A stretch of 64,000 nucleotides of DNA, from the NCBI GenBank assembly GCA_003116995.1, contig BDSL01000135.1, positions 62,001 through 126,000 of the forward strand. The letters are read 5' to 3'. The notes under the pieces were generated by a model, which was not told the origin of the DNA, did no database searches, and saw only the letters and a program-made list of their open reading frames with translations. Below are positions 11,701 through 22,477 of the stretch, in pieces; the first letter of the stretch is position 1, and each line of letters opens with the position of its first letter. The DNA comes from Yamagishiella unicocca. Taxonomy: Eukaryota > Chlorophyta > Chlorophyceae > Chlamydomonadales > Volvocaceae. The translations under genes and the position numbers were made by a program.

Positions 11701-14700
11701 TCGAGTGCGCATGCCGGAAAACGTCTTGGGTTGACAGCCGAGAAACCTGGGAGCAGCACCGCCCTATCCCGCACACCTGCATCATGTGCAAAGTCCGCAG
11801 GTGGCGGCCGTCCTGGAACACAGCGACGTCCCGCATCCGCTGCCGAGCCACCGCCACCTCCAGTTGCAACGGACTGCCGCTGCCGCCGCCACCGCCGCCG
11901 CCGTCGCCGGCAGTGCCGCCCTCGCCCCCCCTGGCGCCCAGAGAGCGAACCGCCAGGCCGGTCCATCCGCACTCCCTGTGTTGACCGGCAACCCAGCAGC
12001 AGCCGGCACACACACAAAAAGGAAGGGCGGGGCAGGGACGTTGCCGAGCAAAGCAAGGTAAGGTAAGGTAAGGCAATGCAAGGCAATGCAAGGTAAGGCA
12101 TCGAAAAGGGCGATGATGCGTCCATAGGTAAACAGCGCTGTGTGGATGTCACCTGCGGCACTGAGCAGCAGCTGCTGTCGAAGACGCTATGGGATCACCA
12201 GAGCCCACCTCGAAGACTGTTTGGGGGTTCAATCGCCGATCCAGCCCCACACGGACTAACACATCCTGCCCTTCTGCGACCCGCCCAGTGTTCGTTCCGA
12301 GTGTAGCAAACGTTTCCTGATCGGTTGTTCTTTCCAGCGCCGACCAACGGGCGTCCCTCCCTGCCTTCCCTAACCCTCCCTGCCTTCCCTAACCCTCCCT
12401 GCCTTATCTTACCCTCCCTGCCTCCCCTAACCCTCCCTGCCTTCCCTAACCCTCCCTGCCTCCCCTAACCCTCCCTGCCTTCCCTAACCCTCCCTGCCTC
12501 CCCTAAGCCTCCCTGCCTTCCCTTACCCTCCCTGCCTCCCCTAACCCTCCCTGCCTTCCCTAACCCTCCCTGCCTTCCCTAGTCTCCTGCCTCGCTATCA
12601 CGGCCTCATACACTGGCCCTCCTTCCCGTTCCCTCGAACACGTCCTTTCGTTCCTTTCGTACACGTGTTCTCCTTGCACTCCCCCCGGCTTTCCACCACC
12701 CTGACCCGCACCCTCCGCTTCCTATGCCGTGTAACCGGGTCTCCTCGCCACACACCCACACCTATATCCGCATCCCAGCGGCACACCAACACCAATACAC
12801 ACCCGCATCCCCCCCCGGCGGATTTCTTTTATATCTCTCCCCCCTCGCCCCGGATTCCCTTATCACACCCCCCCCGCCCGCCGCCTCACCCCCGCGACCG
12901 CGCGTCCAAACACATGACGTGCAGCTCGGCGCCGTCACCCCCGGCCTCGTCGCCGGGGGGCCCCGCGGCCGGCTCCGGCGAGTGCAGCGGCGAGGCCAGC
13001 AGCCTCGCGTTCCCCACCGCGTCCACTGCCGCCAGCACGTGGTGACACCCTGCGCGCACGTCACGCCAGGGTTCTCACCGCATCACGTACGGCAGGTCAC
13101 ATCACGTACGGCAGAAAAATTGACGTACGACAGGTCACACCACGTACGGCATGTCACATCACGCGGGAGGCGGGGCGGGGGGGCGTGCGAGGACACCCGT
13201 AGGAGGAGTGGCGAGAAGATTAGGTTACACGACAACGAAGGGTGGGGCTGCAAGGGTGCGAGGAAACGCGTGTCCCAAACCTATTCGCCGGCTAGTATCT
13301 GTCCCCAGTCCCCCATGTCGTGTAACCGGGTCTTCTCGCCACCCACCCACTCCCACCACCCTTCGCGCCCCCTCGGGTGGAACGCGGCACCCGTCCCAAC
13401 CCGGCGGGTGGCGGCTCCCCGCCTCAACCCACCATGGACGCCCGCGTACAGCCCCTGCACCTCCGCCGCCATGTCAGACAGCTGGTCCAGCTGCCGTACA
13501 TGTCCGGCCTGCAACGGCGGCGGAATCCGGCGGGAAGGTGGCGGCAGCCGGGGGAGGTGGGGGGCCAGGCAGTGGGTGCCAATCAACACCGCACGCCAGT
13601 ACCACAAGCGCCTCCGACACGTGCTGCACGATTCAATCCTGACTCAACCCTGACCCAACGTATTACAAACTTCTACAATCCGCCCCCGGAGTATTCGCCC
13701 CGGGAGTAGTGATCCGACTGGGCTGCACAGGCGCGTGTGGACAGTCGGCAGCGCTTGGCACCGACGCATAAGCCCCCCGGCACGACAACAGGGCCAATCC
13801 AACTCCCCTCCCTGGACTGGCCCGATGGTCCGCAGCTTACCCGTAAAACTCCCCCTTTGACCCCGGGCCCCGGCCCCCACACCACACCACCTGCGCGTTT
13901 CTTGACACCAGCACTCCCTCCTTGCCCATGCCAACTGCGACCCCCGTGGGTGCTGCCGCAGCCGACGCAAGGTCCGAGCCGAGCGACACCTGGGAGTGGC
14001 GGGGGAGCGGGGACGGAGGCCGTCGCGAGCGCGCTTCTTATGCATGTTTGGTGACCCAAATCATACACGGAAACCGACCGAAGGGCGAGGAAATTGTTTA
14101 CTCGATTCCGCCGGTTGGGTGGTGGTGAGGTGCATGCTCACGCGGGGCAGGCGCGGCGAGGACGGCAGCGTCTAAGAGGTGGCGCGTGTACGACAAGGCG
14201 GGGCGGGACGCGGGCCGAGACGGGGTGCGCAGGAGGTGGCGATGGTGTCGGAGGATGCCCGGAAGGGGCTGGAGGGAGTCATGCCGTTGTTATGTACCTC
14301 CCGGCCCCCCCGCTACCGCAGAGGCTGCGTGCGCCCTCGGCAGCCGGTTGCGCAATAGAGAGCTTCTTAGTGCACGCGCTGTACGCTGGGTGCCGACCCT
14401 CGCTGGTGACAGAGCCTAGCCCCTTTGTGAGGCCCTGGAAGCATCGGATGTCACGGGCAATGTGGCGAGGCGCATATGTGCAACCTCACCTCGTAAACAT
14501 TCTGCGCGTTTGCGACGTATGCTTGATAGTCGCCGTTATGCACCTGCGTGGCGTGTTTGCGGCGAATGGAAAGTTGTGAAGCCGTTAGACATGGCCTCGC
14601 ATGCCAACTGCCACAGCATAAACATGTCACAGGCATGGCCGCATGCAGCAACCCTAATGTGATGATGTTGAGAACTATTGCACATGCGCACTGACGATCC

Positions 14701-14923
14701 GGTGTCCCAAGTCGGAAGCCGCGAGTGCATATGGTTAGACGCTTACCCGCAGCGCAACTCGATTGGCTTGTATAGAGCCCGGCGTGAAGGCCAGCGGTAA
14801 TCTTAAGCTGTACTTGAGTAACACATCAGCCTGGAGGTCTGGACCCCGCTCGATTGTGGCGGCCTTCGCCCGCTTGGACGGCCGCTGTCCTGGCTGAGCA
14901 CTTGTTGGCCCAGGTTCGGCCAT
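8733..14923 (-). CDS. WD40-repeat (beta-propeller) protein, nine exons
   Basis: Function unknown; WD40 propellers are protein-interaction scaffolds. Exons with consistent phases: 14923-14747, 13989-13891, 13508-13433, 13049-12890, 11975-11777, 11333-11241, 10846-10650, 9919-9615 and 8917-8733, summing to 496 residues. Blade-like strands span exon junctions: LLAVAEEHQ joins VSLWDVRQGE; RDVAVFQDGRHLRTLHMM precedes GPTALTYLP; GGMLAATGGERSVVVLEPRK joins WHVVTKWPGC; PGFVYVAGLDYECTAGRWDG; and LSFRGDSKWLGLATKALP near the C-terminus. The N-terminus has a basic patch (QRPSKRAKAA) that could be a nuclear signal. Low-complexity Gly-rich loops are inserted in some blades. The junction of exon 1 to exon 2 is supported only by phase; a missed exon between 14747 and 13989 is possible. 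I could not assign an orthologue. Confidence 0.75.
9205..9333. repeat. 21-bp tandem repeat in a WD40 gene intron
   Basis: About six imperfect copies of a unit containing CCACCACGGGTCTTCCTTTT lie in the last intron (8918-9614). The core CACGGGTCTTCC is shared with the dispersed intron repeat described at 19408-19620, so the array may have expanded from a piece of it. Confidence 0.7.
9955..10062. repeat. Dispersed intron module (ACACGACAGGGACAGGATGG type)
   Basis: Two adjacent partial copies of a module containing GACAGGATAGTTGGCGCATG lie in the intron 9920-10649 of the WD40 gene. Related copies occur at 53500-53545 (reverse) and 54375-54422 in the guanylyl cyclase gene. Confidence 0.6.
10367..10570. 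repeat. GATCC-rich short tandem repeat in a WD40 gene intron
   Basis: Imperfect repeats of CCGATCCCGATCC and CCGATCCGACC spread over about 200 bp. They create misleading Asp/Arg/Gly-rich reading frames on the minus strand. Intronic. Confidence 0.8.
12355..12590. repeat. 19-bp minisatellite in a WD40 gene intron
   Basis: About 12 copies of CCCTCCCTGCCTTCCCTAA with C/T variants. It lies in the intron between 11976 and 12889. It only superficially resembles a telomeric CCCTAA repeat. Confidence 0.9.
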
Positions 14924-16326
14924 GTCTCCCTAAAGTTGTCTTTTAATTAATTGCAAGTATACGGCCAATACCCAGTTACAGCGGCGGGATCAGTGAAAAT
15001 GTCCCATCCACGGGTAATACAGGCTTAATACGATGGTGTCTTCGTTCAGGTAAGACTTAGTCTGCTTAGTACATTTATAGTCTGCTCAGTCAGCTTGACA
15101 ATCCTAGCATCCGTGCCTGTACGCAAGTACCCTGCCATGGCACCGACTCCCTTGCCAACCCAAACTTGGCGCACAACCTAAGCACCCGACCCCAGGCCAG
15201 TCTGTGTAGCTGCGCCCACCCCAGGCCAGTTCGCATAGCCGTGCCCACCCTAGGCCAGGTAATTTTGCATATCTGTTTTCCTTGCGCACCTTCACCACGC
15301 CGACTGCGAAGGCACATACCGGTACCTGGGGGCAACCTCCGCGGAGCCCCAGAAAGCTTGTCACGACACAGCGGGTGATCGACACAGCGTGGTATCGGAA
15401 CCGGCACCTGATGTGCAAGTTACGTGCTGTGTCGTGGCAAGCTGCACCCTAGAAAGCCCCTGGGCTGCCAGTCAAGGGGTGCCTCGGTGCAAGGTTTTGG
15501 AGGGCAGGAGACACGGGGCGCAACATCGATGAAGCCGCAACGCTAGCCGGCGCGTTACATGCCGTCTGCATGCCAACCAAAAGCTCTGCGAAAATGGCCG
15601 CCACATCGCCGTCATCAGGCCATGGTTCCATGCCCTCTTCCGCCGCCCTGCTGCTGCTGCCCAGCAGCACCCCCCCCGCACCGGCACCTGGGACTGGACC
15701 GCCTCGTGCCACCCCCCTTGCATTGCGGATTCCCTTACCAAACCCCCTGCATTGCACCATTGGCGTGCCGAGGTTGCTCAGCAGCCAGTGTCGCTGACAC
15801 CCCCCAGCAGCGTACGTCGTTACGACGCCCTTACGTTCCATCCGTTATAAGCTTATCACATGACTATTAGCTTACTACATAACCCACTGCAAATACTGCA
15901 AATCATTCGTTCACGTGCTGTTGTACACCGTAACTAGGTTCCGGTGCGTGGCAGCAGCGATCACACACGAATCCACTCCCCGAGCGCCCTTCCATGGAAG
16001 CTAACGGTGGCAGAGGCCATACCGGCCATCGCCTCCGGAGTCTCATTTTGGATAAGCCGCTGCTGCCGCTGGAGCCGTAGGTGGGTGGGGGCAGACAGGG
16101 GTTAAACCGGTGAACTGGCAAAGGCGAAAAAGTGGAAGTGGGGGAGCGCAGAAGGGGCACGCGAGCTCAGCCCGCGAGCAGCAGCATCAACGGGGTAACG
16201 AGATGATCTTTGAGGGATACAAAAGTGGAAGCAGCAGTGACGACAGCACATCGTACGACGTGCGTACGAAAGCAAACTGAGCTCACCTGCTGCCCTCTCC
16301 CATCAAAGCAACAGAGCACCACGGCC
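14924..16326. other. WD40 gene upstream region and TMEM107-like gene 3' flank
   Basis: Both flanking genes are on the minus strand, so this holds the WD40 promoter and the 3' end of the transition-zone gene. A dispersed module with CGCTGTGTCGTGACA (minus strand, about 15363-15400) recurs at 38425-38460 and 38735-38770. Three imperfect copies of a CACCCCAGGCCAGT-like unit lie at about 15185-15260. No coding exon recognised. Confidence 0.45.
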
Positions 16327-17152
16327 CTAGTACTTAAGGAAGCTGAATTTCGTCACGAACAGCAGTGTCAAGAGCTCCAGCAGCACAGGGGCAGCGACGA
16401 AGAGTATGAAGAACACGACGAATGAGGTGAAGTCCCAATTCTGCAAGGAAGTACGGGGCGGCAGGGGGGGGCATCGTGACGTGTATTGCACAGCGCCGGA
16501 TTCACCAGGATCACCCCTGTCGAACCCGGCAGGGAGCAAAAACGTCCGGCAAAGAACCTGCCGCACGTCTGAGTCCCGATCTTGCCCATGCCGCTGGGCC
16601 ACCGACACGCAAGAGGCCGCTGGACCGCGCACTCACATCTGTGTAAAACAGCACGACCAAGATCGTGCCGGCAAAGTGCGCAATGATGTTCAGCGCCATG
16701 ATGGGCGGGAAGAACATTGATATCCCCAAGAAGAGGCAGATGAAGTCCACGCCAAAGCATCCCATGGAAGCGTAACAAATCGCCTCGATTCTGGCGCGGC
16801 GTCCAGGAGTCACGGGAGGGGGAAAGGGGTTGGATACCGTTAAGAAACGCCAACCCAAGCACCATCAGATGGATTTCAGCCCCCCTCGACAAAGCTTGGG
16901 TGCGCCCGTCGCTCACTGGTTCTTTCGTTTATTGAACAGGGCGTTTGCCGATGTAATTTGTTCCATGCTGCCAACGACCGCGTCCACGTCGAAGTAAATC
17001 GTAAGGACAGCCACGAGGTGAGCAACTTTACATATGAATCGAGATGGTAGCGTAATCTGCGGGTGTTGGAAGGGGGCTGAGTATGTCGCGCTCTTAAGCT
17101 GCCCAGCTGTCCGCAAATCCATGCTCACCTCCTCAGGTCTAAACGGCGCCAT
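16327..17152 (-). CDS. TMEM107-like ciliary transition-zone membrane protein
   Basis: TMEM107 is a four-helix membrane protein of the ciliary transition zone (MKS module), which gates ciliary protein composition. Exons: 17152-17129, 17056-16917, 16790-16637 and 16440-16327, all GT-AG with matching phases, giving 143 residues; animal TMEM107 is about 140. Helix 1 is SRFICKVAHLVAVLTIYF, matching the SRFL..LAHLVVV start of the family; helix 2 MGCFGVDFICLFLGISMFF with the family's GxSMF-like GISMF; helix 3 MALNIIAHFAGTILVVLFY with conserved AH; then NWDF and helix 4 SFVVFFILFVAAPVLLELL, ending in a basic-hydrophobic tail. Exon 1 encodes only eight residues (MAPFRPEE). A flagellated alga would need this gene. 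It is divergent from the NIPP1-like gene. The name rests on remembered family features, not a search. Confidence 0.85.
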
Positions 17153-17471
17153 CCGTAAGATTGGTGAGTTACCCTGCAATGCCACTGCTTAGTATGGCAA
17201 GCTTGCCTTTCAGGTTACAGATTTTTGCCTCCACGGGGCAGCTTCAGAACACAAACAGTGACAATTTTGCGCCGATAGACCTGCGCCGAGTTCCTGTAGT
17301 ATCCTAGCTATCGGTAATTAAAGTTCAGTTAAGACGTACGTTGCGAGTGCCGCAGAAGCGAGGTCGACGGTGACAGCCGGAACGTGTTTGTACGTTAGTA
17401 CAACGAATGTCGACACCACACGGTTATTGCAGCATTTGACAACCACAATGCGTATGTAGTTTGCAGCCCCA
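17153..17471. promoter_or_regulatory. Shared divergent promoter region
   Basis: The start codons of the TMEM107-like gene (minus, 17152) and the NIPP1-like gene (plus, 17472) are 319 bp apart, head to head. The interval is AT-richer than the coding flanks and must hold both promoters and both 5' leaders. No specific element was identified. Confidence 0.6.
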
Positions 17472-18503
17472 ATGGATCGCTGGATTGATGCAGATGACGA
17501 TATTGGAGCCAGGGTGCGCGGCCCGCCCCAGGGTCGTGTGGCCCGTCTGGGGATGGCAGGCTTCGTCAAATCCGAAGGTACCCGAATATTGATGTATGGT
17601 TATATCCTCTGTTCATCGTCGTAAAGCCCCTGGCCGTGCGAAGGACGAACCTCGTGTGAAGCCGTAGTGGGTCCGCCTTCTTGACACCAAAGCGATGCAT
17701 CTATGCAGGGTCTATTGGCACCGAAAATGCTCAGGCTTTTGGGAAGATCGAGGTGGTGCAATCCAAGCGGGTACGCGGGTGCCGCCCCATGGGCCTTCTC
17801 CAGAGTCAACCCTGCGCCAAACGCGGGCTTGAGACCTCAGTTGCCGCAAGCACAGACCTGAACACTCACATATGTACCAACACTGTGGTTTCAACCCCTA
17901 ATGGTGGCTCATGGCAGCGCTTAGACGCGCCAGTACGACTGGCTTGCCCTGCAATCAGCCCTAACCAACTCATCCGCTAAACCACGCCAGAAACCTCCCT
18001 CGCGCGCTGCCCCTTTCCCCCGCAAGCCCATCACATCCTCAACTCTGACCATCCTCAAGTTCCTTACCCTCCTCCTGCTCCCCCCTCCCCGCCCTCAAAC
18101 ATACGCGTGCACCAATCCCCGCGCAGGAGCAGCGCAAGGCGGACGCAGTCCGGATGATGCCCCCGCCCCAACTGCCGGGCCCCGCAGCGGAAGCCCCAGA
18201 CGCGGTCCAGGGAGGCCCCCTGCCTCCCCCGGTGCAGTGCGTCCCAGCCGCCACGGGGCCGCCCAAATGCCCGGTGCCCGACTGGGCAGCCGAGCCGCCC
18301 TCCGGCTCCCGGCTGCTGGTATTCAAGGAGGGACTGGTCATACAGGAGGTTGCGCTGGCCAAGGTGGGGGCTGGGAGGAAGCGGTGGGGGCGCATTGGTG
18401 GCCAAGGGGGGGCGGCACGTTGCATGGAACAGCTGTAGGGAGCTGGGGGGGGCCGGCATTGCGCGACACCCCGAAGCAAGCCAGGCTCTTTCCCCCAACA
18501 CAA

Positions 18504-18534
<31 letters not shown>

Positions 18535-20753
18535 CATAGGAGGGCAGCCACGTCGCTGGGGGCCCATCCGCTCGCCCCTCCCGCCCCCGGCGCTCGCCTT
18601 TCCTCCCAAGTTCTGCATCTTCCTCGCCCCTTCCGACAGCTCCCCCACGAACCCCTCCCTGCCCTGCCCCGGCAGACGGTCACCGTGTTTGGCCGGGTTG
18701 ACGCGCTGGCTGATGTGGTGCTGGACCACCCCTCCGTCAGCCGCCAGCATGCCACCGCCGCCTTCCACCCGGGCCGCGTCGCCTGGCTGGTGACGGACTT
18801 GGGCTCAACACACGGAACGTTCGTGGGCGAAAAGCAGCTGGCCAAGGTGGGGGCCAGGGGGCAGCACTTGGGAGGGAGCACTTGGGAGGGAGCACTTGGG
18901 AGGGAGCCAGTGGGAGGGAGCCAGTGGGAGGGAGCCAGTGGATCGACGCGGGAGAAGGGATGGGAGGGCGGGGGCCGCTGAGGGAGGGGCGGGCACTACG
19001 GGGCCCGAGCAGGTAGCAGCTGAGGTAACACCCACCCTACCACCGCCCACCTAACCGCCCAACCACCCAACCGCCCCTAACAGAACGTCCCAACGGAGCT
19101 GCCCCCGGGTGTCGAACTGCGCTTCGCCGCCTCCACTCGCCGCTACAAGCTGCCGCCCGCTCCACCACCAGCGGGGGCTGCACGGGGGCCGGCTGGGCGG
19201 GGGGCAGCAGCGGCGGCGACGGGGCCACAGGTGTCCTCGTCATCTGCTGCTGCGTCATCTGCTACTGCTGCTGCAGCTGGGGGTGACATGCCGCCGCCAC
19301 CTCCCAAGCGGCCCAGGGTGTGCTTCGCGGACGAGGGCGCTGCAGGTACGGAGCCGCCTATCGGGAGTGATGGGAGTTTAGCTGCACGCCTGGGTGCGTG
19401 GGTGGCTGGGTTCGAGGAAGACCCGTGGATGCCAGAAAAAACCGCTTGGTGGGTGGGTGGGTTCGAGGGAAACCCGTGGATGTCCAAAAAAAATCGTTTG
19501 AAACAGAAGTTTTGAGATGCATGCGGGAGGACTGGGTTGGGGATACGAAAGCCGAAGGTCGTAATATGACCTTTGGCGGCTAAGCTATGTCGGCTACGGC
19601 GAGACGAAAGGAAGCGAGGACCCCGCGCGACGCACGTAAACTTTTCGCAGAACCGGTTTTGGGCGCTAGCAAGAGAACTGTGGGAGTTGGTGCGCTATGG
19701 GAGAGCGGACATCGCGGTCCGGTCCCAGTCCCAGTCCTAGTCGGAGTCCCAGTCCCGACCCGCCCGAATACCGACCAGATGCGTGAGGAAGCCGGTCATT
19801 ACCAGAGAAGGTCCGCGGTCGTCCAGGTGGGTGGGCATCATGCAGTAGCATCAAACGCAGAACCAGACTGGCTGTATCATCGGAGAAGCGACCCTGCCCG
19901 TGCGGTGGGTGGAGGTGGGTTGGGCCGTGAGGTGCAGTGCGTGCTTTGGTTTTGGGGCCGCGAGCAGGCGGGCGGGCCCCCCGCTTGCACATGGCTTGTG
20001 CGAAGGAAGGCCCGAAGGACGGGACCACCATTCTGGCCTGCTGCCCCATCCAACTGGGGCACCCCGCATCATACCGTCACGAGGCCCACTGAAAGGCAGT
20101 TAAGAGGACGGTAGCGCAGCCGGCTTCGGTTGCTGCCGTACTGCACGTCAACAGTAGACAGCACGGCGGCGCATTGCCAACAACCACCAGCAACCGGCAA
20201 CCGCTTGACCACCCCAAACATCACTGCTGGGCCCGCTCTTCCCGGCACGCCAGCAGATGATGGTGCCAAGGCCGGCGGCGGTGGCGGTGGCGGCGGTGCC
20301 AGCAGCAGCAGGCCGGGGCCTTCGGGGCGCCCCCGGCAGCTGGAGACCGTCATCGGCTTCTCAGACGGTCGCGACTTTGTGGCTCGGGTGGGGCCTCGGG
20401 CCGCAGCAGCCACTGAGGGCAGGTTCGCGGGGGCGGTCGCCACAACCATTGTCGTGTCGCCTAGGGCAGCAGGCGGCGGAGGGGGCGGAGGCGGCGGAGG
20501 GGCCAGCGGGGAGGGCAATGGTGCTAGTGGTGGAGGAGGGGGCGGCGGCGGTGCGCTGGGGAGCCCCAGGGCGCCCGGAGGGGGCTCGGCGGTGACGCAG
20601 CGCGGCAGTGGCGGCGGCGGCAGTGGTGGCGGCGGCAGTGGCGGTGACGAGGTCCGGCCGCTGTTGAAGGACTTCGTGGAGCGCATTCGCAAGGAGCCAC
20701 CCCGCAGTGGCTCGGGGAGCTTGTACGAGCAGCTGCCGCCGCCGTCGCGTTGA
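17472..20753 (+). CDS. NIPP1/PPP1R8-like nuclear regulator of protein phosphatase 1
   Basis: NIPP1 is a nuclear PP1-binding protein with an FHA domain that docks phosphothreonine partners in splicing and chromatin complexes. Exons: 17472-17577, 17709-17770, 18127-18363, 18676-18846, 19084-19345 and 20257-20753, giving 444 residues. Residues about 105-215 hold the FHA region: PDWAAEPPSGSRLLVF, then TVFGRVDALADVVLDH, HPSVSRQHA, TDLGSTHGTFVGE and LRFAASTRRYKL, matching NIPP1 block order (PxWAxxPPxG, SRxHA, DLxSTHGTF, xFGASTRxYxL). KRPRVCFADE carries the PP1-docking RVxF motif (RVCF, about residues 270-273), placed as in NIPP1, and GRFAGAVATTIVV matches the block after it. The C-terminal third is Gly-rich and ends in EQLPPPSR. 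Exons 1-2 (MDRWIDADDD...) are supported by phase and coding appearance only. Confidence 0.87.
18499..18536. repeat. (CA)n microsatellite
   Basis: About 16 CA dinucleotides with one interruption, in the third intron (18364-18675) of the NIPP1-like gene. Confidence 0.95.
19408..19625 (+). repeat. Dispersed intron repeat R1, longest plus-strand copy
   Basis: Lies in the last intron (19346-20256) of the NIPP1-like gene. It starts GGGTTCGAGGAAGACCCGTG, has a partial duplication of that head, then GAAACAGAAGTTTTGAGATG, then ACGAAAGCCGAAGGTCGTAA and ends near CTACGGCGAGACGAAAGG. A nearly identical copy lies in reverse at 53170-53353 in a guanylyl cyclase intron; shorter copies are listed elsewhere. 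It has no reading frame of note. The GGTTCGA string resembles a pol III B box, so a tRNA-derived SINE is possible. Confidence 0.8.
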
Positions 20754-22477
20754 GGCCGCTCATGACGACGACGACGACGACCATGACTTGTCGCAGCCGT
20801 ACCGGTATGAATCTCTGGAGTGAGGACGTGTACCGCTAACCCGCCGAGATCGGACGAGCGCGGCTGGCAGCGCCCCAAGGTTTGGAGGGTCGTACACAGT
20901 ACGGTATTCATACGTACGACCGGCAGGCGCCGTCATCGGCCGCCACGGCAAGCGCTGCCACCACCTCCATAGCCGTGGCCGTATGAGCTCGTCCTCCTTT
21001 TAGGGGCCGGCAGCTGCTCCCACACGGTGTCTCCGCCGACGGGCGACCACGCACGCTAGAAGCATGGCAGGAATGCAAAATTACCTTGAGGACACATATC
21101 GACAAGTTTGGCATGATGCTTGGAATAAGGCACTGACGATAAGTGTGTATCTCCATCCGTTCATTGTCGGCATGGGTCCAACAATGCGCTAGGTAGCGGG
21201 GCCAGGGGGCCCCTAAGCTCGAGAGCCAGCTGTCTTTCGTTTGTGCGTTGGCGGGAGGCACACCTCGTGCGAAGGGCAGGCCTGCAGCCTGGGATGCAGG
21301 GTTCAGTCACGAGTTGGGGATGGCGGCGGGGGCGGGGGCGGCGGGGGCGGAAAGGGATTTAGTTCCAGCGGGGGCATGGGTGTGCGGAGACAGCCTGGGT
21401 GTGCGGAGCCAAAGGCACCCGTGATCCTTGCTGGTGTGTTGCCAGTGGTTGCTGTCACTGTCGAGTGCTGGGTGCTACACGGGCGGGGGGGCCCTGGAAA
21501 TGCCAGGATATCGTAAGTAGGTACTGGTGTTGGTGATGATGGTGATGGTGGGGGGTGTTGTGGATTGCAGGATGGAGTGGCTGCTGCTGCCTGGTGCAGG
21601 ACGGACACCAGGCACATGCCCGGAAGGAACGCGGGGCGTGTGCGTCTGTCTGGCACCCCGAGCACGCCAATGCGCGTAGCTATACGACTCGAGGGCGTCA
21701 CGGCAGCTGCACCGGCTCGCATGCATTGGCAGGGACTTGCATCAGCGGCTGTATGAACGTTCACTTTTATAAACGTTCACTTATTATGAACGTTCACATT
21801 TGTTTTCTCGGGGACAGGGCGGCGACACACCCTACAAGGGACCCCCGCCCGGCGACGTCCTCGTACGCCCAGCTGAACTGGAAGTATTCCGGCTCGAGAA
21901 GTGCAGTACGCACAGTACGGCAGCAAGTATCGACGCTCTCGTGCAGTGCTTGTTTGACCAGCCGCTGCAATCACTCCGTGCACACAGCTCCGATCGCCCG
22001 TCCGGGGTGCGTATGCTGCTGCGGTGCGGCCCTGCGTCTTCTTTGTCTCTCGCCTCCTGAGTCTCACCTCCTGAACTCAGAACTAGCCTAGCCCACCCCT
22101 GCTCTCTGCGCGTGCGCTGTTTTCGCGAGGCACCTGAGTGAGATCCTTGGCGAGTTTTGGCGAGTATTCTGGCCGACTACCGTAGCGGCAGCTATATCTC
22201 CTGGCACGTGGAGATACTCCGATGCTCCGAAACCTGCTGGCCCTGGAGCCATTCGGGACCTGCGGTGTCGCTCGGCGCTATTCCATCTCCCCAGCTCCTA
22301 CTCCCTTTGCAGATAGATGCCATGTTCAGGAGTCACAGTGCGCTGTAGGCCCGTGCTTGACGTCATAACCACGGCCACCATGTATGTTTCCCTTCGGCCC
22401 CCTGCCACCGAACCCTTGCCACAACGGAACGACTGCCTTCCAAGGCTCCAGCCGCCCACACCGCGCGATGCTACACG
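20754..22477. other. Convergent intergenic region (NIPP1-like end to DEG15-like end)
   Basis: Both flanking genes end here. One stretch, about 21828-22008 (plus), reads as a plausible exon (frame GGDTPYKGPPPGDVLV... to a GTGCGT donor) after an acceptor at CGGGGACAG, but it has no recognisable domain and no partner exons were found. A cluster of palindromes lies at 21754-21796. Confidence 0.4.
21754..21796. promoter_or_regulatory. Three spaced TGAACGTTCA palindromes
   Basis: TGAACGTTCA at 21754-21763, TAAACGTTCA at 21770-21779 and TGAACGTTCA at 21787-21796, start-to-start spacing 16 and 17 bp, separated by short AT-rich spacers. TGAACGTTCA is a perfect 10-bp palindrome. Could be a dimeric factor-binding cluster or a small repeat; no gene start was identified next to it. 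Confidence 0.4.

Noticed and set aside
12355..12590. Interstitial telomere (CCCTAACCC strings)
   Set aside because: The repeat unit is 19 bp and includes CCTGCCTT; chlorophyte telomere units are 7-8 bp and pure. It is an intronic minisatellite.
19408..19430. tRNA gene suggested by GGTTCGA (T-loop-like)
   Set aside because: No acceptor stem, A box or anticodon arm could be folded around it; kept only as a possible SINE B-box relic in the repeat family.
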